Assembly: GCF_963583255.1 (NCBI RefSeq)
Contig: NC_084816.1
Span: 24,698,119 to 24,762,118, forward strand
Source: Pyrus communis
Taxonomy: Eukaryota > Streptophyta > Magnoliopsida > Rosales > Rosaceae
Reading direction: 5' to 3'
DNA: 64,000 bases
How positions within the stretch are numbered: the stretch's first letter is position 1; each line of letters starts with the position of its first letter. The notes beneath the pieces were generated by a model that did no database searches, had not been told where the DNA came from, and saw nothing but the letters and a program-made list of their open reading frames with translations. Made by a program: the position numbers and the translations under genes. Positions 21,675-34,420 of the stretch are shown here, piece after piece.

Positions 21675-22065
21675 CTTATGGTACATTTGAGAACAAAAGT
21701 ATCGACTTTTGGTACATTTAGATTTCAAATGTACCGAGAACCTAAATGTACCAAAAAAACCAAATGTACCCATGGTTATGTAATGTAACCCTTTTGGTAC
21801 GTTTAGATTTCAAATGTATAGAGAAACCAAATGTACCAAAATTTCAAATGTACCATAAAACCAAATGTGCCCATTGTCAAGGAACCATTTTGGTACATTT
21901 AGATTCCAAATGTATCAAAAGACCAAATAAACAAAAAATCAAAAATGTACCACAAACCCAAATGTGTCTATCAGATAACCTTTTTGGTACATTTACATTC
22001 CAAATGTACCGAGAAATACAAAAAATCAAACCCACTATAAAACTAAATGTGTCCATATTATAGGT
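21675..22065. repeat. degenerate GGTACATTT / AAATGTACC array
   Basis: About a dozen copies of GGTACATTT or its complement AAATGTACC occur in 390 bp. They often pair as short palindromes such as GGTACATTTAGATTTCAAAT followed by GTACC. The larger unit (TTTTGGTACATTTAGATTCC.. CCAAATGTACC..) repeats four times at about 100-bp spacing with divergence. I do not know a named family. Confidence 0.85.
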
Positions 22066-22422
22066 AAATAGACGTAGCTATATAATTAAACAAATATTTA
22101 TTATGTGTTGGGTCTTCTAAATAATAAAATCTGACAATTTTTTTTTATAAATATTCTATTCTATTCACAAAAAAAAAAAAAAAAAAAAAGTAAAATTATA
22201 ACAAACAATAAAAAAATGCATAGAGATGGATAATAAATGCATAAAAACAGGGATAAAAGGAAAAGAAAAAAAAAACGAAATGTACAGGAAAAGTCGTGCA
22301 AAACTAAAATTCTAAATAAAATTGAACTTACGTGAAAAATTGAAATTAATAACCAAAATTTTAGGAAAATGTTTGATCAAATTTTCAAAAGAATTGTGTC
22401 ACATCCTGGTCCGGGCCGGAAC

Positions 22423-24903
22423 TGACACACCCTGACTCGGAAAGTCCACTAGGATTCCGAGTCGAGCTGTGCTGGTCAACACCTGGAAGGTGACGAAGCC
22501 ATAAAAGGTGATAATGTGTAAAATGTGAATAAATTTAAACTTAAAAGTGCCTATATACACAAATACGCAGTGAGTGGGTATGGACCCATTTCACGCGTGA
22601 TACAGAGCATAAGTAAGCACAGTAAGGTAAGATAATGATTATACTATCATAAGGAGCCACCTGAACTGAGAGTGCCACAAGTCCTTGTCGATACGGAACT
22701 TTGCTACTAGAACCTGGAGAGGTGCAAAAATAGAAAACGTGAGTGGTCAAAACAAAGAGTTTCAAAATCATTTCTGTTATCAAAGTTAGTAACCCCTTGC
22801 CGTAAAACATGTATAGTTTCTAACAAATCATACTATGTAAAAGTATGAAATCAAAAGTATACTAATAGTAAACCCGGAAGTATACCACTATCCAACATCT
22901 CATTAGCAATATAAATAATCACGTGCTTAATAAACGATACTAACATGCAAGTCAGAATCACCTATGGTGATCTGTACAACTGTACACATATATCACATCA
23001 ATCAATACTAGCACATAAGTTGGAGTCACCTGTACAATTTATCTGTATCTTATCACATATCTCATATACCAATTCCTGCACACGAGTCGAAACCACCTAA
23101 AGTGGTCTGTACGACAGGCTGGGTGTAAATAAATATGCTCAAGTACTATGATCACGTGAAGGTTGTGCGAAGTATCGCAAGTCACCTACGAGTCGGAACC
23201 ACCTAAAGTGGTTTGTACGACAGGCTGGCACCTACCTTGGATCCAAGGGGAATGTGTGGTGCAGAAGCTGAACGATCACGTGAAGACTAGGCCTTGGCCA
23301 CAGACAGAGCACTAACACCGAGGTGCAGGTTTATGAGCTCTAACATATCTCAACACAATCATACTCACTACTATCACTATCATCAACATGTACTCACCTA
23401 AAACTTACCTAGACGTCCGCATCATCATTTGACACTTCAAAGCATTCACAATAATTAGGTTCAGGTAATATAGACATGAATATGCCATGATGTAAATCTG
23501 AAATTCAACCATATCATAATACTTCGAGATATATAAACATATATACAAATGGCATGAAATGCATAAACTGTAACACCTCACTCCCGAACTATTTACTTTC
23601 GAGAGTAATCATCAATGATAAGTCCAATTAGACACTAGTTAGATTAACTATCATTACTTACCTTTCCTTACTTCAATTTCTTGATTCTTTACATCTTAAT
23701 TTATGACCAACATTTAACTACCAAAACCTAAGGTTAGAACTTGCATTTTCTACCAATCTCCTTCACACTATTCAATTCCTCAAACAAGGCTATTGTTTCA
23801 ATTATTTAGTCTCGTTTATTGTATGGTTGCATCTAACGTCTCGTTAGACTGCCTACGTACCCTAAATAGGGATCAAGTCATTCGTAGTTCACATCCATTA
23901 TTTGTAGGTGACATGCATAAATCAATTTAAAAGCGTTTGTGGAACTATTAATTATATGCCTATGATATAAGGAAAAGACCCACTCACCTGGAGTCCACGC
24001 TATGATTCTCTAGCACACGCATCGAGGCGTCCCGAATGATTGGCGCCTGTGGCCAAGTCTAATTTTGCCGAGAAACATCTCAATTTTACATAATTCCGCC
24101 GAAAACCATTAAGAGGGTGTGATTCGATTCGACCTCTATGCTCACTCTGACGCCTCCACAAGTGTTTGGGCTTTGTTCCTGAGGTTAAGGGGAGTCTATT
24201 TATGGTGGTAATTGGAAGATGTAGCTTCAAATTATGGTGGAATGAAACCCAAACCATGCGCCCCCTTTTTGCACGGTTTTACCCAAAATTCACCAATTTC
24301 CACCCAATTTTCACATGAAAATGGAAGAGGGATCAGTTGGCATTGTGGTAAGGGTCATTTTTACACTAACCTTGTCGTCCAAGCTGGCCGGAGATGGGAG
24401 AATCCACCAGGTCGGGTCACGGGTTGAGGGAAACCTGGTTTCCCCCTTTTTCTTTTCTCCCTCCTTTCTCCTCCTTGCTCTCTTCCCTGGTTGGTCCCTC
24501 ACTTCTCTTTTCTTCCTGATTGGGCAGCAGCCCTTCCCTTCTCCTCCTTTCTTCTTCTCCCCCCATTCTTTTTCTTTTTCTTCCCCCTTTCCGTCACATG
24601 CAACCACACACACACACTCACACACACACACACCCACCCATTGTCCTCCTTTTTAGGATATATTAAAATAATATAAATAGAATAGTATTTCTTCAAAATG
24701 CTTTGGGTTCTTAATTCCAAGTTCACTTCCGCTTGCGCTTACTCGGTCATATCGTCGAGTACTTCAGGAATATACTAAAAGAATATTTAGTACGTCTCAC
24801 AACACGTTGGTCAATGAAAGTCAAAACTTTCGCCTCTAGGGCATTTTTGTAAATTCACATTTTAAAATTTATAAAATAATAAAATTTGAAACGGGTTGTC
24901 ACA
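22423..24903. mobile_element. 2.5 kb LTR-like element, copy B
   Basis: It starts TGACACACCCTGACTCGG and ends GGGTTGTCACA, and is collinear but diverged from 4652-6942. Shared blocks are CAACACCTGGAAGGTGACGA, ATGTGAATAAATTTAAACTT and repeated GTCGGAACCACCTAAAGTG blocks. It is preceded by TGTCACATCCTGGTCCGGGC (22397-22416), which looks like a fragment of another element end. I could not find a matching target duplication. Short frames at 24200-24680 are low-complexity (CT-rich and CA repeats) and not genes. Confidence 0.65.
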
Positions 24904-24955
24904 AGTGTGTGTTTAGTCTAAAAAATTAAAAAACGAGGCGCCTATATCAAAACTA

Positions 24956-25135
24956 TATAGGAAGAGATTATGACTATATATGTTGTGTTTAATTAAAGGT
25001 TTCTATAAGATGCTATGTACTAGTTGGACTGCGGAATGTGGCTTAGTGTCTACAAACATAAGCGGACTGGGCGAATTTAAATAAATTTATTATTATATCA
25101 TATAAATAAGTGTCTATCGACACTTAAAATAAAGA
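24956..25135 (+). repeat. PMEI 3' region, copy 2 without a gene
   Basis: This matches 21065-21275 beginning exactly at the stop-codon-side TAGGAAGAGATTAT. No PMEI coding sequence lies upstream of it; LTR-like element B sits there instead. It looks like the tail of a lost tandem PMEI copy or a small segmental duplication. Confidence 0.8.
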
Positions 25136-26805
25136 TAAAATGCTATACAAGCCAATAAACTCAGTAAGTAAATATACAATTTAAAAGCTAAACAAGTCAA
25201 TAAGCTCAGTAAGCAAATTAACAAATTACAAATATAAGAACAATTTTCACAACTGAAATTAATTTAACAAATTCTTTTGGGTAGGTTACGTTTTACCACT
25301 TTAACTTAAATAACCATTTAGTGTGCTGACTACACTGCCTAGTCCCTCCTCGATTTTAGTGACCATTTTATTCAAAATTGCGACGGAACTCCAATGTCTA
25401 CCACTTAAGTGCCGACTAGGCTGATTTTTAAAATACTAGTTTAATTAACATATGATTGGGTGGTGGTAGGTTTAGGGTTTTGCAGAATATGACTAATATT
25501 ATGAAATAAATAAAAGCAAAGCGACATAATTGCATAAAGTGTGCAATGGAACAGTTTGGGGTCTACAACAAAATTTGATCTTGATTTTGTCTGCAATGTG
25601 TAAGAATACATTGATGCTAGTAGTGATTCCCAATGCCTTGTACCCACTATTCAACCACACAAACCTCAACCAAATTGCATATTGTTGTGTAACGAACAAC
25701 ATGCACCACAAGAAAAGTGAGCACCAACTACCTTAATTTGTAATTATTTTAGTAGCTATTATTGGAGTAATAATAATATTGTTAATGAGAAAATAGTGGC
25801 AAAAATTCAAAAAAAAAAAAAAATTATATATATATATATATATAAATGCATTAGTCACCATTATGGTTTGACTATTACTTATTTTTTACTTTTGGCACAA
25901 TTTTCTCATTTGCAAAATCATTGCTACCAAAGCAACAACTACTATTTAAACAGTTACAAATTAGAGTAATTGAGGCCCATAAATTCGGCCCATAAATCTC
26001 GGTTCGCAAATGAGGCCCATAAATTCGGCCAACATTTGTTGTTGCAGATCTTATTTTCTTCTTCATGTGGAAAGTTAATATTACCAAACAACGTGAAACT
26101 ACAAACATACAAAATATATGTGCACGTTTTTATACTGTTTTTTTTTTTTTTTTTAGTTAACGAGCAATTATTGAAGTTGTTGGCAAGGCTTTGTTAATAC
26201 GTAACATGAAGGCGACAAATGAAGACTGTATTTGGTAATAACACACAGATTTCTCAGCTTCAATCGCTTCTCAAATTTGGTCTTTCCATTATTACGCATG
26301 TAATTGTGCTAAAAGTCCAAGATGGAGTGGGAGATCCGCCAAGTGCAAGAAAGAAAAGGAAAAGTGTAACTTTCCTCCTTGCCGACAATGAGAATTCCTC
26401 ATCCAAGTCCTAATTGGATTGGTTAACTCCTTACTCTTAAAAGTTTGTAATCATATAAATATATACATTCGCGGCAATAGATTTGCCGTGACGAAATCAC
26501 CGACTAATCCTTTTAAAATTCTAATATAAAAAAAACACTCACACGCACACATTGAGAACAGACCGTCCTGAGAGAGAGCTATTCAAACTTCCACCGGAAT
26601 TACGACGAGGATTGTGCAGCCTTGGAGCCAAGTTTTCCAATATTCTTTCATGTCATCAAATTCAACCATGTCTTTCCTTAGATCAATCATGAACCAAGTC
26701 TTTATTTTATATTAATCTCAATTAACTTTTATGTTGAGTAATTGTTATTATGCTTTATTGTTATTAAATAACTAGCTATTATTTGTGTGAATAACTAAAT
26801 TGTGA
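25136..26805. other. intergenic, no recognisable gene
   Basis: AT-rich sequence with a (TA)n run near 25828-25845, short direct repeats AATAAACTCAGTAAG/AATAAGCTCAGTAAG (about 25155 and 25200), GGCCCATAAATTCGG repeats near 25975-26030 and a T-run near 26141-26155. A 64-codon frame at 26219-26413 resembles no family I know. Confidence 0.4.
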
Positions 26806-26809
26806 TTTT

Positions 26810-26985
26810 TTTTAAAGGGGATCAACTGGTGGCAAGCCACGGTTATCCATTCCTTTCGGGGATCGGGAAGACTCACGGAGGTATTTCAGCTTTCCCCTGA
26901 TCACATGTCTGGTTTCCACACCAGCAACGGATTTCGAATCGGAGACATGTTGAGTTTAGGAAAAAGTTTCTCATAAAAATTTCCA
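26810..26985 (-). mobile_element. SINE-like element, copy 1
   Basis: On the minus strand, a B-box-like GATTCGAAATCC is followed by GCTGGTGTGGAAACCAGACA, AGGCTGAAATRCCTC-like sequence and a short A tail. It is collinear with 29900-30112. The A-box part is not clear here. Confidence 0.55.
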
Positions 26986-26989
26986 AGAA

Positions 26990-29890
26990 TTACATAATCG
27001 AGTAGATATGTTGATTATGATTTGTACAATTTCCTACAATTATTCATTCTGCGTAAAGGGCTTTCAATTATCTAAATATGTGGCTAGACCTAACTGTGAG
27101 ACTTGTTAATTTTGGATTGATATCATACAACTTCAACTTTTATAAACTTGTTCCGCATCTTGAAATTAAGGACATTAAATTTGAAAGTCTATGCCTTTTC
27201 AAGAAATCAACAACGTTAGTTTTGGAAAGAAAATAGTCGAGTATTTTTTTATTGCTAATAAAACAACTTGTTTGTGAGGTTAAGAGTTTGAGTTAGGCAG
27301 ACTTCAACTTCGATCTTTTTACTTGATAATATTGGAAGTCGTTTTCCAGGAAGAAAATTGACAGCAAGTTAATCGACCTTAGTGCTTGGAGTGCATGGAC
27401 GGCCCCCATGTCCGTTCATCTTTTGTGTTTTGTGTAGCCTTGATAGGTCAATTTATTTGCAGAAATCTATATGTCAAACAAATAGAACGGTCAATTTTTA
27501 TGCATTGGACAGTTTTACTTTTAACAAAAAAACTATTTCTACCGGCCGAAAATAAGTGGTAAGTGATGACATAACCAATGTGAAGTGATGGCATCGCCAT
27601 CGTTAAGTGATTATGTGAACAAATTTATGAAAGGCGTGTTTGTGGTTTTACTAACACGTCATCAATGAACTTTAAATTTCCGAATGGATCCTATTAGTCA
27701 AGTGAATTTAGAATTTAGAATTTAACTTAAAAGAAATGACTAAATTTAGAGATTATTCAAAATTCCATAAACGACATATCAGTAGATTGAACACGCCAGA
27801 CCTTTGGTATTTTTCCATGTCATAAATAGTTAGTAACATAACATATATACAATTTTTAAAACGCTATATAGTTATTTCGAATGTTATCTATATTCATAAG
27901 AAAATAAAAATGGAAAAAACCTAAATATGTAATTTTGAATCTCGTGGGGACTACACCCCAATAAGAATTGGAAAAGCTTAAGGCTTTCTTGGAAAGTTAA
28001 TGTGAAGAATATCGTACCATTGAGGCTGTTTGGTTGCCAAGAAAAAGTAAGCAACTTTTGTCGAAATTTTCCTCCACAGTCCATGCATCCTCTTCCTTTG
28101 TTCTCTTTTTGTTTTGTTCAAAACCTCACGTTTGTAATATTTGGCTTCATATTAATATACTTGTTAGACAAAGTTGATGATGATATATAAACTAAAACAA
28201 GAATAAACAATAAATAATATAATTAAAAGGTACCTAATTGTATTTATTTGCTAAACTTTCACTAATAAACTTGGCACCGAGTGAATCAATTGATCTTATT
28301 TTACGTTAATTCAAGTTTGATGTGCCTGATAACCCCAGAATTTTCATGTATGAGAAAGGTTGCACATCGCAGTCATATGTGACAATTCCATATATATATA
28401 TATATATATGTTTGTATGTATGTATGCATGCTAACAAATTTATAAAAAATAGAGGAAGAATTGTTAGGGTTAGGGTTTGTCCACTACAAGTTGCCTAATT
28501 CTGGTGGGTGGGAGGACTAGTTTAATTAAAAGGCTTGGGTCGTTGGTCATAGAATAGGCAAAGAAAACAACCCTAATGCGGAGAAATGATTATTTTGGTA
28601 ACTCTGTTATGATTTCCGTCTCTTGTTTGCTCCTTGATATCCTTTGTTTTAAAAGTTCTAACACTAGTGTTTTTTTTTTTTTTTTTTTTTTTTCTTTTCA
28701 AAATGATCTTTGCTCTACATTGTAACGAGTTTATAAATTGGTATTCATGAATTTTTAATTTAAAGACCAAAACTCCTATGGAGCAAACTCTAAACCTATG
28801 AATTTTCTCAAAGAAAAAAACATTCATAAATGATATTATTCTCTTCGAAAACTAATTATATTCTTCTTTGGTAAATGAAAATATGATGGTCTTCTTTTTG
28901 CTAGGGCTCAATGGTTGAGCATTAAAACCACTCTCATCCTCCATTATAGGACAAAATCCTAACCAATAAAAGGAAGCTTCATATGAGGTAAGATTTTATA
29001 TTTTCATTGTTGTAGTTATTTCAACGATATCGGCATGCCTATAGCTGCATTGTGAATGATATTTCTTGAAATCTATCGAATAAGCTAAACATAGTCCCCT
29101 CAATAATTTATTAGTTTTAAGTTTATACTTTAAATCTATTGGTTAATTAAATAAATCACCGTTGGATGTTTTCAAATCTAACTATTGAATTTGAATCAAG
29201 TATTGCATATGAGGAGTTTGGCCTAAAAAAGGGGCTAAGAGGGGGATACATTTGGTCAGCGTAATGTCTCTTTGGCTAAATAATAGCCATGTAAACTCTA
29301 TAAAATTATAGTTCAACTATCGGTTGAAGACGAATTTATAGACAACTCAGATAATTTTTTTTACTTTTAAACCTCTACTCTTCTCCAATAAAGATGAATT
29401 TAGTGGCTCCGCCAGAGTCTAATGTGTGAATAGTCAATTTAGTACTATTTTGGGCTCAATCATGGCAGTTGGTGGCCAATTTTGGCGGGGACGTGGGAAG
29501 TCATGCCAAGTGTATGACGCAGGTCATCAGCGTTACTTGTATATGAATGCTCCTTCTCCTCCGACGTGCAAACCGAGTCCTGTATTTGTGGGTCTCATTA
29601 ACATGCATCATGTCCATGCATGATTGCACCTAAAACCCTACTACTACCACACAACCCACCCCAAATAAACATATAACCAAAACGACATGTAGACCACACA
29701 AACGACAAGAATATCAAATGAAATCTGCATAAGTAAATTGAGCTATGAAGGTTAAGGTGATCGAAACTCAACTGGTAAAGAACATTTGCTTATACATGCA
29801 ATATTCAAATTTAACACCATCCAATAAAAGCAAGCCACCCGTGGTACTAAAAAAACCCACACGGACACTTAAATATTTTTATCCTTTTTA
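26990..29890. other. intergenic, no recognisable gene
   Basis: AT-rich sequence with a (TA)n tract at 28390-28409 and a 24-base T run near 28671-28693. No reading frame resembles a known family. A short TAGGGCTCAATGGTTGAGC at about 28903 looks like a tRNA-derived A-box but nothing else supports an element. Confidence 0.4.
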
Positions 29891-29899
29891 AAAAAAAAA

Positions 29900-30112
29900 A
29901 AAAAAAAAAGGAAAAGAAAAGGGAACAACTGGTGGCAAGTCACAGTTATTCACCCCTTCCAGTTGCGGGGAAGACTCACAGAGGCATTTCAGCCTCTCTT
30001 GGCCACAAGTCTAGTTTCCACACCAGCAACAGGTTTCAAACCCAAGACCTCTAATTTTTAATTTGAAGAAAGTTTGGCAATTCGTCATTTATTACTAGGC
30101 CACTAGCTCGTG
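29900..30112 (-). mobile_element. SINE-like element, copy 2
   Basis: The minus strand starts CCACGAGCTAGTGGCCTAGT (A-box-like TGGCCTAGTAA), has B-box-like GGTTTGAAACC, then GCTGGTGTGGAAACTAGAC and CTGAAATGCCTCTGTGAGTC, as in copy 1. These are the hallmarks of a tRNA-derived SINE. Its far end is a T/A homopolymer region rather than a clean A tail. Confidence 0.65.
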
Positions 30113-30114
30113 GT

Positions 30115-32970
30115 TATTTTTATCCTTTTTCTATAAAAGGAAAATTAAAACAGAAAAATTAAAATAAATAAAAAATAAAGAAAACAAAAAAGACCACCAC
30201 CCAGTAAACCGGAAATTCACCGTGAATCCTCCTTATTAAAAGTGGTGATATTTTTATTTCAAGGACCCCCTACCCTAGGGAGGTACCCCCATTTTGGTTT
30301 GTTCTTAGTACCAAATAGAATGAGTCAATCGAGGGGTGCATGGATAATAAAGTGGTAAAGGGAAAGGGAAAGTATCCCTTGACCAAAAGGAAAAAGAAAG
30401 GTAAAAAGTGTCCATATTGACCAAAAGAAAAAAAGAAAGGGAAAGTGTCCATATTCATCAAGGGCACCGTGACTAATTATTAGGTTACGTAAAGGGGGTA
30501 AATTAACTTAACAACGAAACCTAAAAAATGAAAAACGTAAACCAAAAATCAAAAGAATAGGGTACGAATCCATGGATAGATTCATATGATGAGAGTGAGA
30601 AACAGAAAAATATATCACACTGGTTATACTCAAGATTTTGTCAAGTACGTGATCATATTAGGTATAAATTAACTTAGACGGTGGAACCAAATATTAAGTA
30701 TTATATGTATGGTGGATGTGAGGGTAAATGAAGCGTCCAAATGACTCCAAGTCTCAACAAATTGCCTTTAATTGTAGGGTTAGGTCATTTGTTGACCTTT
30801 TGAGGCGGCATCCTCTTTCTTTAGGGTCACATGTACTCAAGTAGTTCATTGTGACCTAATTCTTATTCTTTACAATTTATTTGCTAAAGCCTAAGGATGA
30901 TATGCTCTTAATATTGCTTGAGAGATTCAAAAGTAAGACTTTTATCTACCTACTTTTGAAAGTTAAAATTGGTCACACAGTGCTAAAAGAACCCCGTTCA
31001 ATAAGTGGACCACATTAGCTACTCGTTTTTAGGTTGGGCAGTAAGGGTCGGAGAAGGGCAATCATCCATTTAAAGGCCAACATTCTTAAGACCAAAAAGT
31101 TAGGTAGAAAAAAGCAACAACTTGGACTTTTATGTAAATTACCAAAAAATATTAAAGCAATTGAGTTATGTGGTCGATTTAAAATTCCAACTTGGTCAAA
31201 AGTATTCTATAAGTTTATTTTAGTTTGCCAAGATTTCATTTATGTAAAACACAAAAAAGGCACAACCAAAATCTCTAAATGTAGTGAATAAAAACAATTT
31301 ATGTGCAACAATAGAGACATTTGTTTTCTATCTATATGTCTCTTTATGTCAACTCAACTAGTGGAAATTTGAAATCTACCATCAATTTTTTATAAATAAA
31401 CATCTAGCAGGTGCTTCTCCTAACGTAGAATAGTTAGCGGATAAGTTTATGGAGCAGTTTGACAAGCATAGGCCGAGGAAGAAGCAGTTTGGACGAAATC
31501 TCAAAGTTCTTCCCTATGAGGCTCGAGCCTTATTTTTCTTTAGGAAGTAGGGTTTGATAGGAGTGTTTAAACAACTTTTGGAGTTGTAATCATACTTTTT
31601 AATTTTTATTATCAAATAAACTTGAGGTTGCCTTGTATCTTTGTTTAGGGTTTTATCGTTGAACAATCCCAACTTTTCCACTGCTTTCGTTGTGTTATCT
31701 TAGAAAACTAATTTTATAACCCAAAAGATATTTTAAAATTTTTCTAACCAACCCTTTTAGAACGTGATTAGATCCATTTTAATAGCAGTTTCAAACAGAC
31801 CTTCAACTCAAATAATTATGTTGGCTTTTCACGTGTACCACAATATTTTCCTACAGACCGATAGTTTCGATTAATTTGAAGTAAACGATAGCTTGTACCA
31901 AATATTTTATATAGCAATGTAATCAGTTGCATCGATATGATAATAGGCACGTGGAATGTGTATCAGTTGCGTGTTTATATTCTATAATCCATGGATCTAA
32001 AAGTTGATGCGTGACATGTAGCCTGCAGATATAGAAAACTAGAAAAAGAAAAAAATAAAATGAAAAATACAAAGAAGTAGAAGAATGCATTTTCTGCGGC
32101 TTGTAAGTATGTACTAACAAGCGCATTCCCTTGTGATTTCTGAATCTCCAAGTACAAGATGAACATCTGTCCTCCAGACTGCACCAGTTTTATAAAAACT
32201 AATTAATCCGCACTGCTGAGGTCCTTAATCTTTTATACGTTTGGTTAATCTGCAGTTTGTTAATTTTTTAATCATGTTTCCAGTTTGTGCACACAACTCA
32301 AGTCGCCAGCAAGACTACACCACAAACTTATTTTTGGTTTAGTTTTGGAAGGGAGATTGAGATTCACTTCCCACTTTTGTGTCTGAAACCCATAAATCGA
32401 GTGTTCCAGACCACTTAATTTCTTGTTTAGGGCTCTTATTAGCTCATACCATTAGCTCACTTCACAAAAATTCAAAAACTTGAACTGCCCGAATCTCTTT
32501 CTCTCTTTGTTGAACCATTCGAGTCTCTGAGTCTGCCGCCTTCGGACATAGAGATCCGTTGCATTCCATGAAAAAGAATGGAAGTTGTGATTTCACATGT
32601 TTACTTTAATTTTTGGTCATTGGATTAGTTAGGTCAAACGAAAACAACAAACATGATTAAATATGAATGTGTAAGAGGTTAAAAAAGTGTGAAAATGATT
32701 TCCTTTTTGGAACTAGAGATTCTAAGGTGCTTGTCATAAGTTTGAACATCCATTTTTATCGCAAGAAATTTGTAGCTTAATTGTTTAAGAACATTTCTTT
32801 GCTTATAACGTTTTGACTTCGAATCTCCTTTCCTCAATGTAGTTTGTATATTAGCAAAATAAATAAACATTAACATTGGTTAAGACTCTGAATTGTGAAT
32901 AATTAATTTATGAGAAAATTTCTTTATGGTGAATCCTGCTCCAAAACAATATCTAATCACTATTTAGTGG
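30115..32970. other. intergenic, no recognisable gene
   Basis: AT-rich sequence. A purine-rich stretch at 30355-30450 contains short repeats of GGGAAAGTGTCCATATTGACC type. A 36-codon frame at 31442-31549 looks protein-like (basic, FMEQFDKHRPRKKQF) but is unrecognised and isolated. Confidence 0.4.
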
Positions 32971-32981
32971 CACTAATTGTA

Positions 32982-33202
32982 GGAAAAGGATCCGGATCCT
33001 TTTCTTGGGGATCTTAGGGATCATGTGATCGTGATTGTTCATCGTACGTCGTGCGATCAGTTTTCGTTAGGTACTATTTATATTTAATTTTAAATTTTAA
33101 ATTTTGAAATGATTTCTGACCGCACTATATACGATGAACAATCACAATCATAGGATCTCTAAGATGCCCAAAAAAAAAAGATCTGGCGAGAATCTTTTTC
33201 CC
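32982..33202. mobile_element. hAT-like MITE with 8-bp target duplication
   Basis: The ends are GGAAAAG and CTTTTTCCC. Internal arms GATCGTGATTGTTCATCGTA and TACGATGAACAATCACAATC are near-perfect inverted repeats. The element is flanked by a perfect 8-bp repeat TAATTGTA (32974-32981 and 33203-33210). An 8-bp duplication is characteristic of hAT transposition. Confidence 0.88.
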
Positions 33203-33210
33203 TAATTGTA

Positions 33211-34005
33211 TATTTTTTGGTCATGATTCTGGGTAAAAATCTTGAATTAAAATCCATAACTTGATAAGTGTTGCCTTTATAATGCTGGTTTTTGCCACAA
33301 ACAAACATACATGGATCTTATTGCCAATGTTCCCCGTAAGTAAATCATTGAAGTCTTGGTGTGAAATGTAATGTGTACTTTCTACTTTCCTTGAATAATT
33401 GAGACTACATTTGCCTCCCATCAACCGATCTAGGTGTTTTTTTATTTTTATTTTTATTATATATATATATATATATTTTTTTTTTTTGGGCAAGATGAAA
33501 TCCGCGACTCCACTTTGACTAGTTTCTTTTAAGTTACTAGCTCTGCCTCAATAACTTTAAGATATTTTATTAAGCGTCTTGATCCAACAATAATTATGTG
33601 TAATTGGACGTCCGACTTGTGTATGGATCCACTAGTGCTCACTCCATTTTGTAACCTTAGTGAACTTGGATTTTAACTTCGTTGATTTAGAATGCTTAAG
33701 TATGTACATGTATAATTATACACTGAAATTTTTAGCAATTAAACTCTTAAATGTATATCTAACGCTTTCTTATTTGTTCGGTGCATGGCATAAAACAAAT
33801 CAAAATTTCATGGTAAACACGGGTGTTGGGGAATGATACGGGGGTGCACCTTCAATCATGTCAAATGAACAGTGCCTACGAAGGACTTGATTTGACATTC
33901 ATAATTATTTTGAAGAGCAAGTCAAAATATCTAACTGAAGAATTAATAATACCCCCCGAGTCTCCACCGCCTCCAGTTAAAGGGAAAATTTTTAATTATG
34001 ACTGG
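33211..34005. other. intergenic, no recognisable gene
   Basis: AT-rich sequence with a (TA)n/T-run tract at 33440-33487. No coding or repeat feature is supported. Confidence 0.4.
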
Positions 34006-34011
34006 AATATA

Positions 34012-34150
34012 AGTGGTATACTACGTGTTTTAGTATGAATAGTGAAAAAATTTATTTTTTAAGTTATTAACTTTTTAGCACACATAACTTATTATTTGTA
34101 TAGTGACACATGATGTACCACTTCGTATACTGTTCACACTGAAAAATCTC
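34012..34150. mobile_element. MITE, GTGGTATACTA family, copy 1
   Basis: Sequence from GTGGTATACTACGTGTTTTA through TTTTTTAAGTTATTAACTTT to CACACTGAAAAATC matches 53247-53382. The ends are inverted (GTATACT.. against AGTATACGAAGTGG on the other strand). Confidence 0.75.
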
Positions 34151-34206
34151 TCTGGTTAAAGCGAGTGACCACCAATGTTAAATTGTTAAACCATTAATTA
34201 CAATTA

Positions 34207-34420
34207 GTTCTCTTTTTTTTCTTTTTTTTTTAAATTAGCTTGTGACTTTGCTACGACACTCAAACTTTTTGAGAGTCAGAAATATTCATTAAGACATTTC
34301 AGCCTTCCCCATTTACCATCGTGCGATTTACTAGCGGCATGAATCGAATCCAGGACGTGTTGTGTGAAATACGAGTCTGAAATTTGTCTATAACCATTGA
34401 ACTACTCCGTGATAGTTATT
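34207..34420 (-). mobile_element. tRNA-derived SINE
   Basis: On the minus strand the A box TAGTTCAATGG (34394-34404) fits the pol III consensus TRGYNNARNGG exactly. The B box lies at 34341-34351 (GGATTCGATTC), about 43 bp downstream. The element ends in a long A-rich tail (T runs at 34211-34233 on the plus strand). This is the clearest SINE in the window. Confidence 0.85.

Noticed and set aside
24311..24726. Overlapping 75-113-codon frames on both strands
   Set aside because: They arise from CT-rich and CA-repeat low-complexity sequence inside LTR-like element B.
26219..26413. A 64-codon frame with a basic, Ser-rich C-terminus
   Set aside because: Isolated, unrecognised and without promoter or neighbouring exons; kept only as a remark in the intergenic entry.
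31442..31549. A 36-codon protein-like frame
   Set aside because: Too short, no flanking splice sites, no recognised family.
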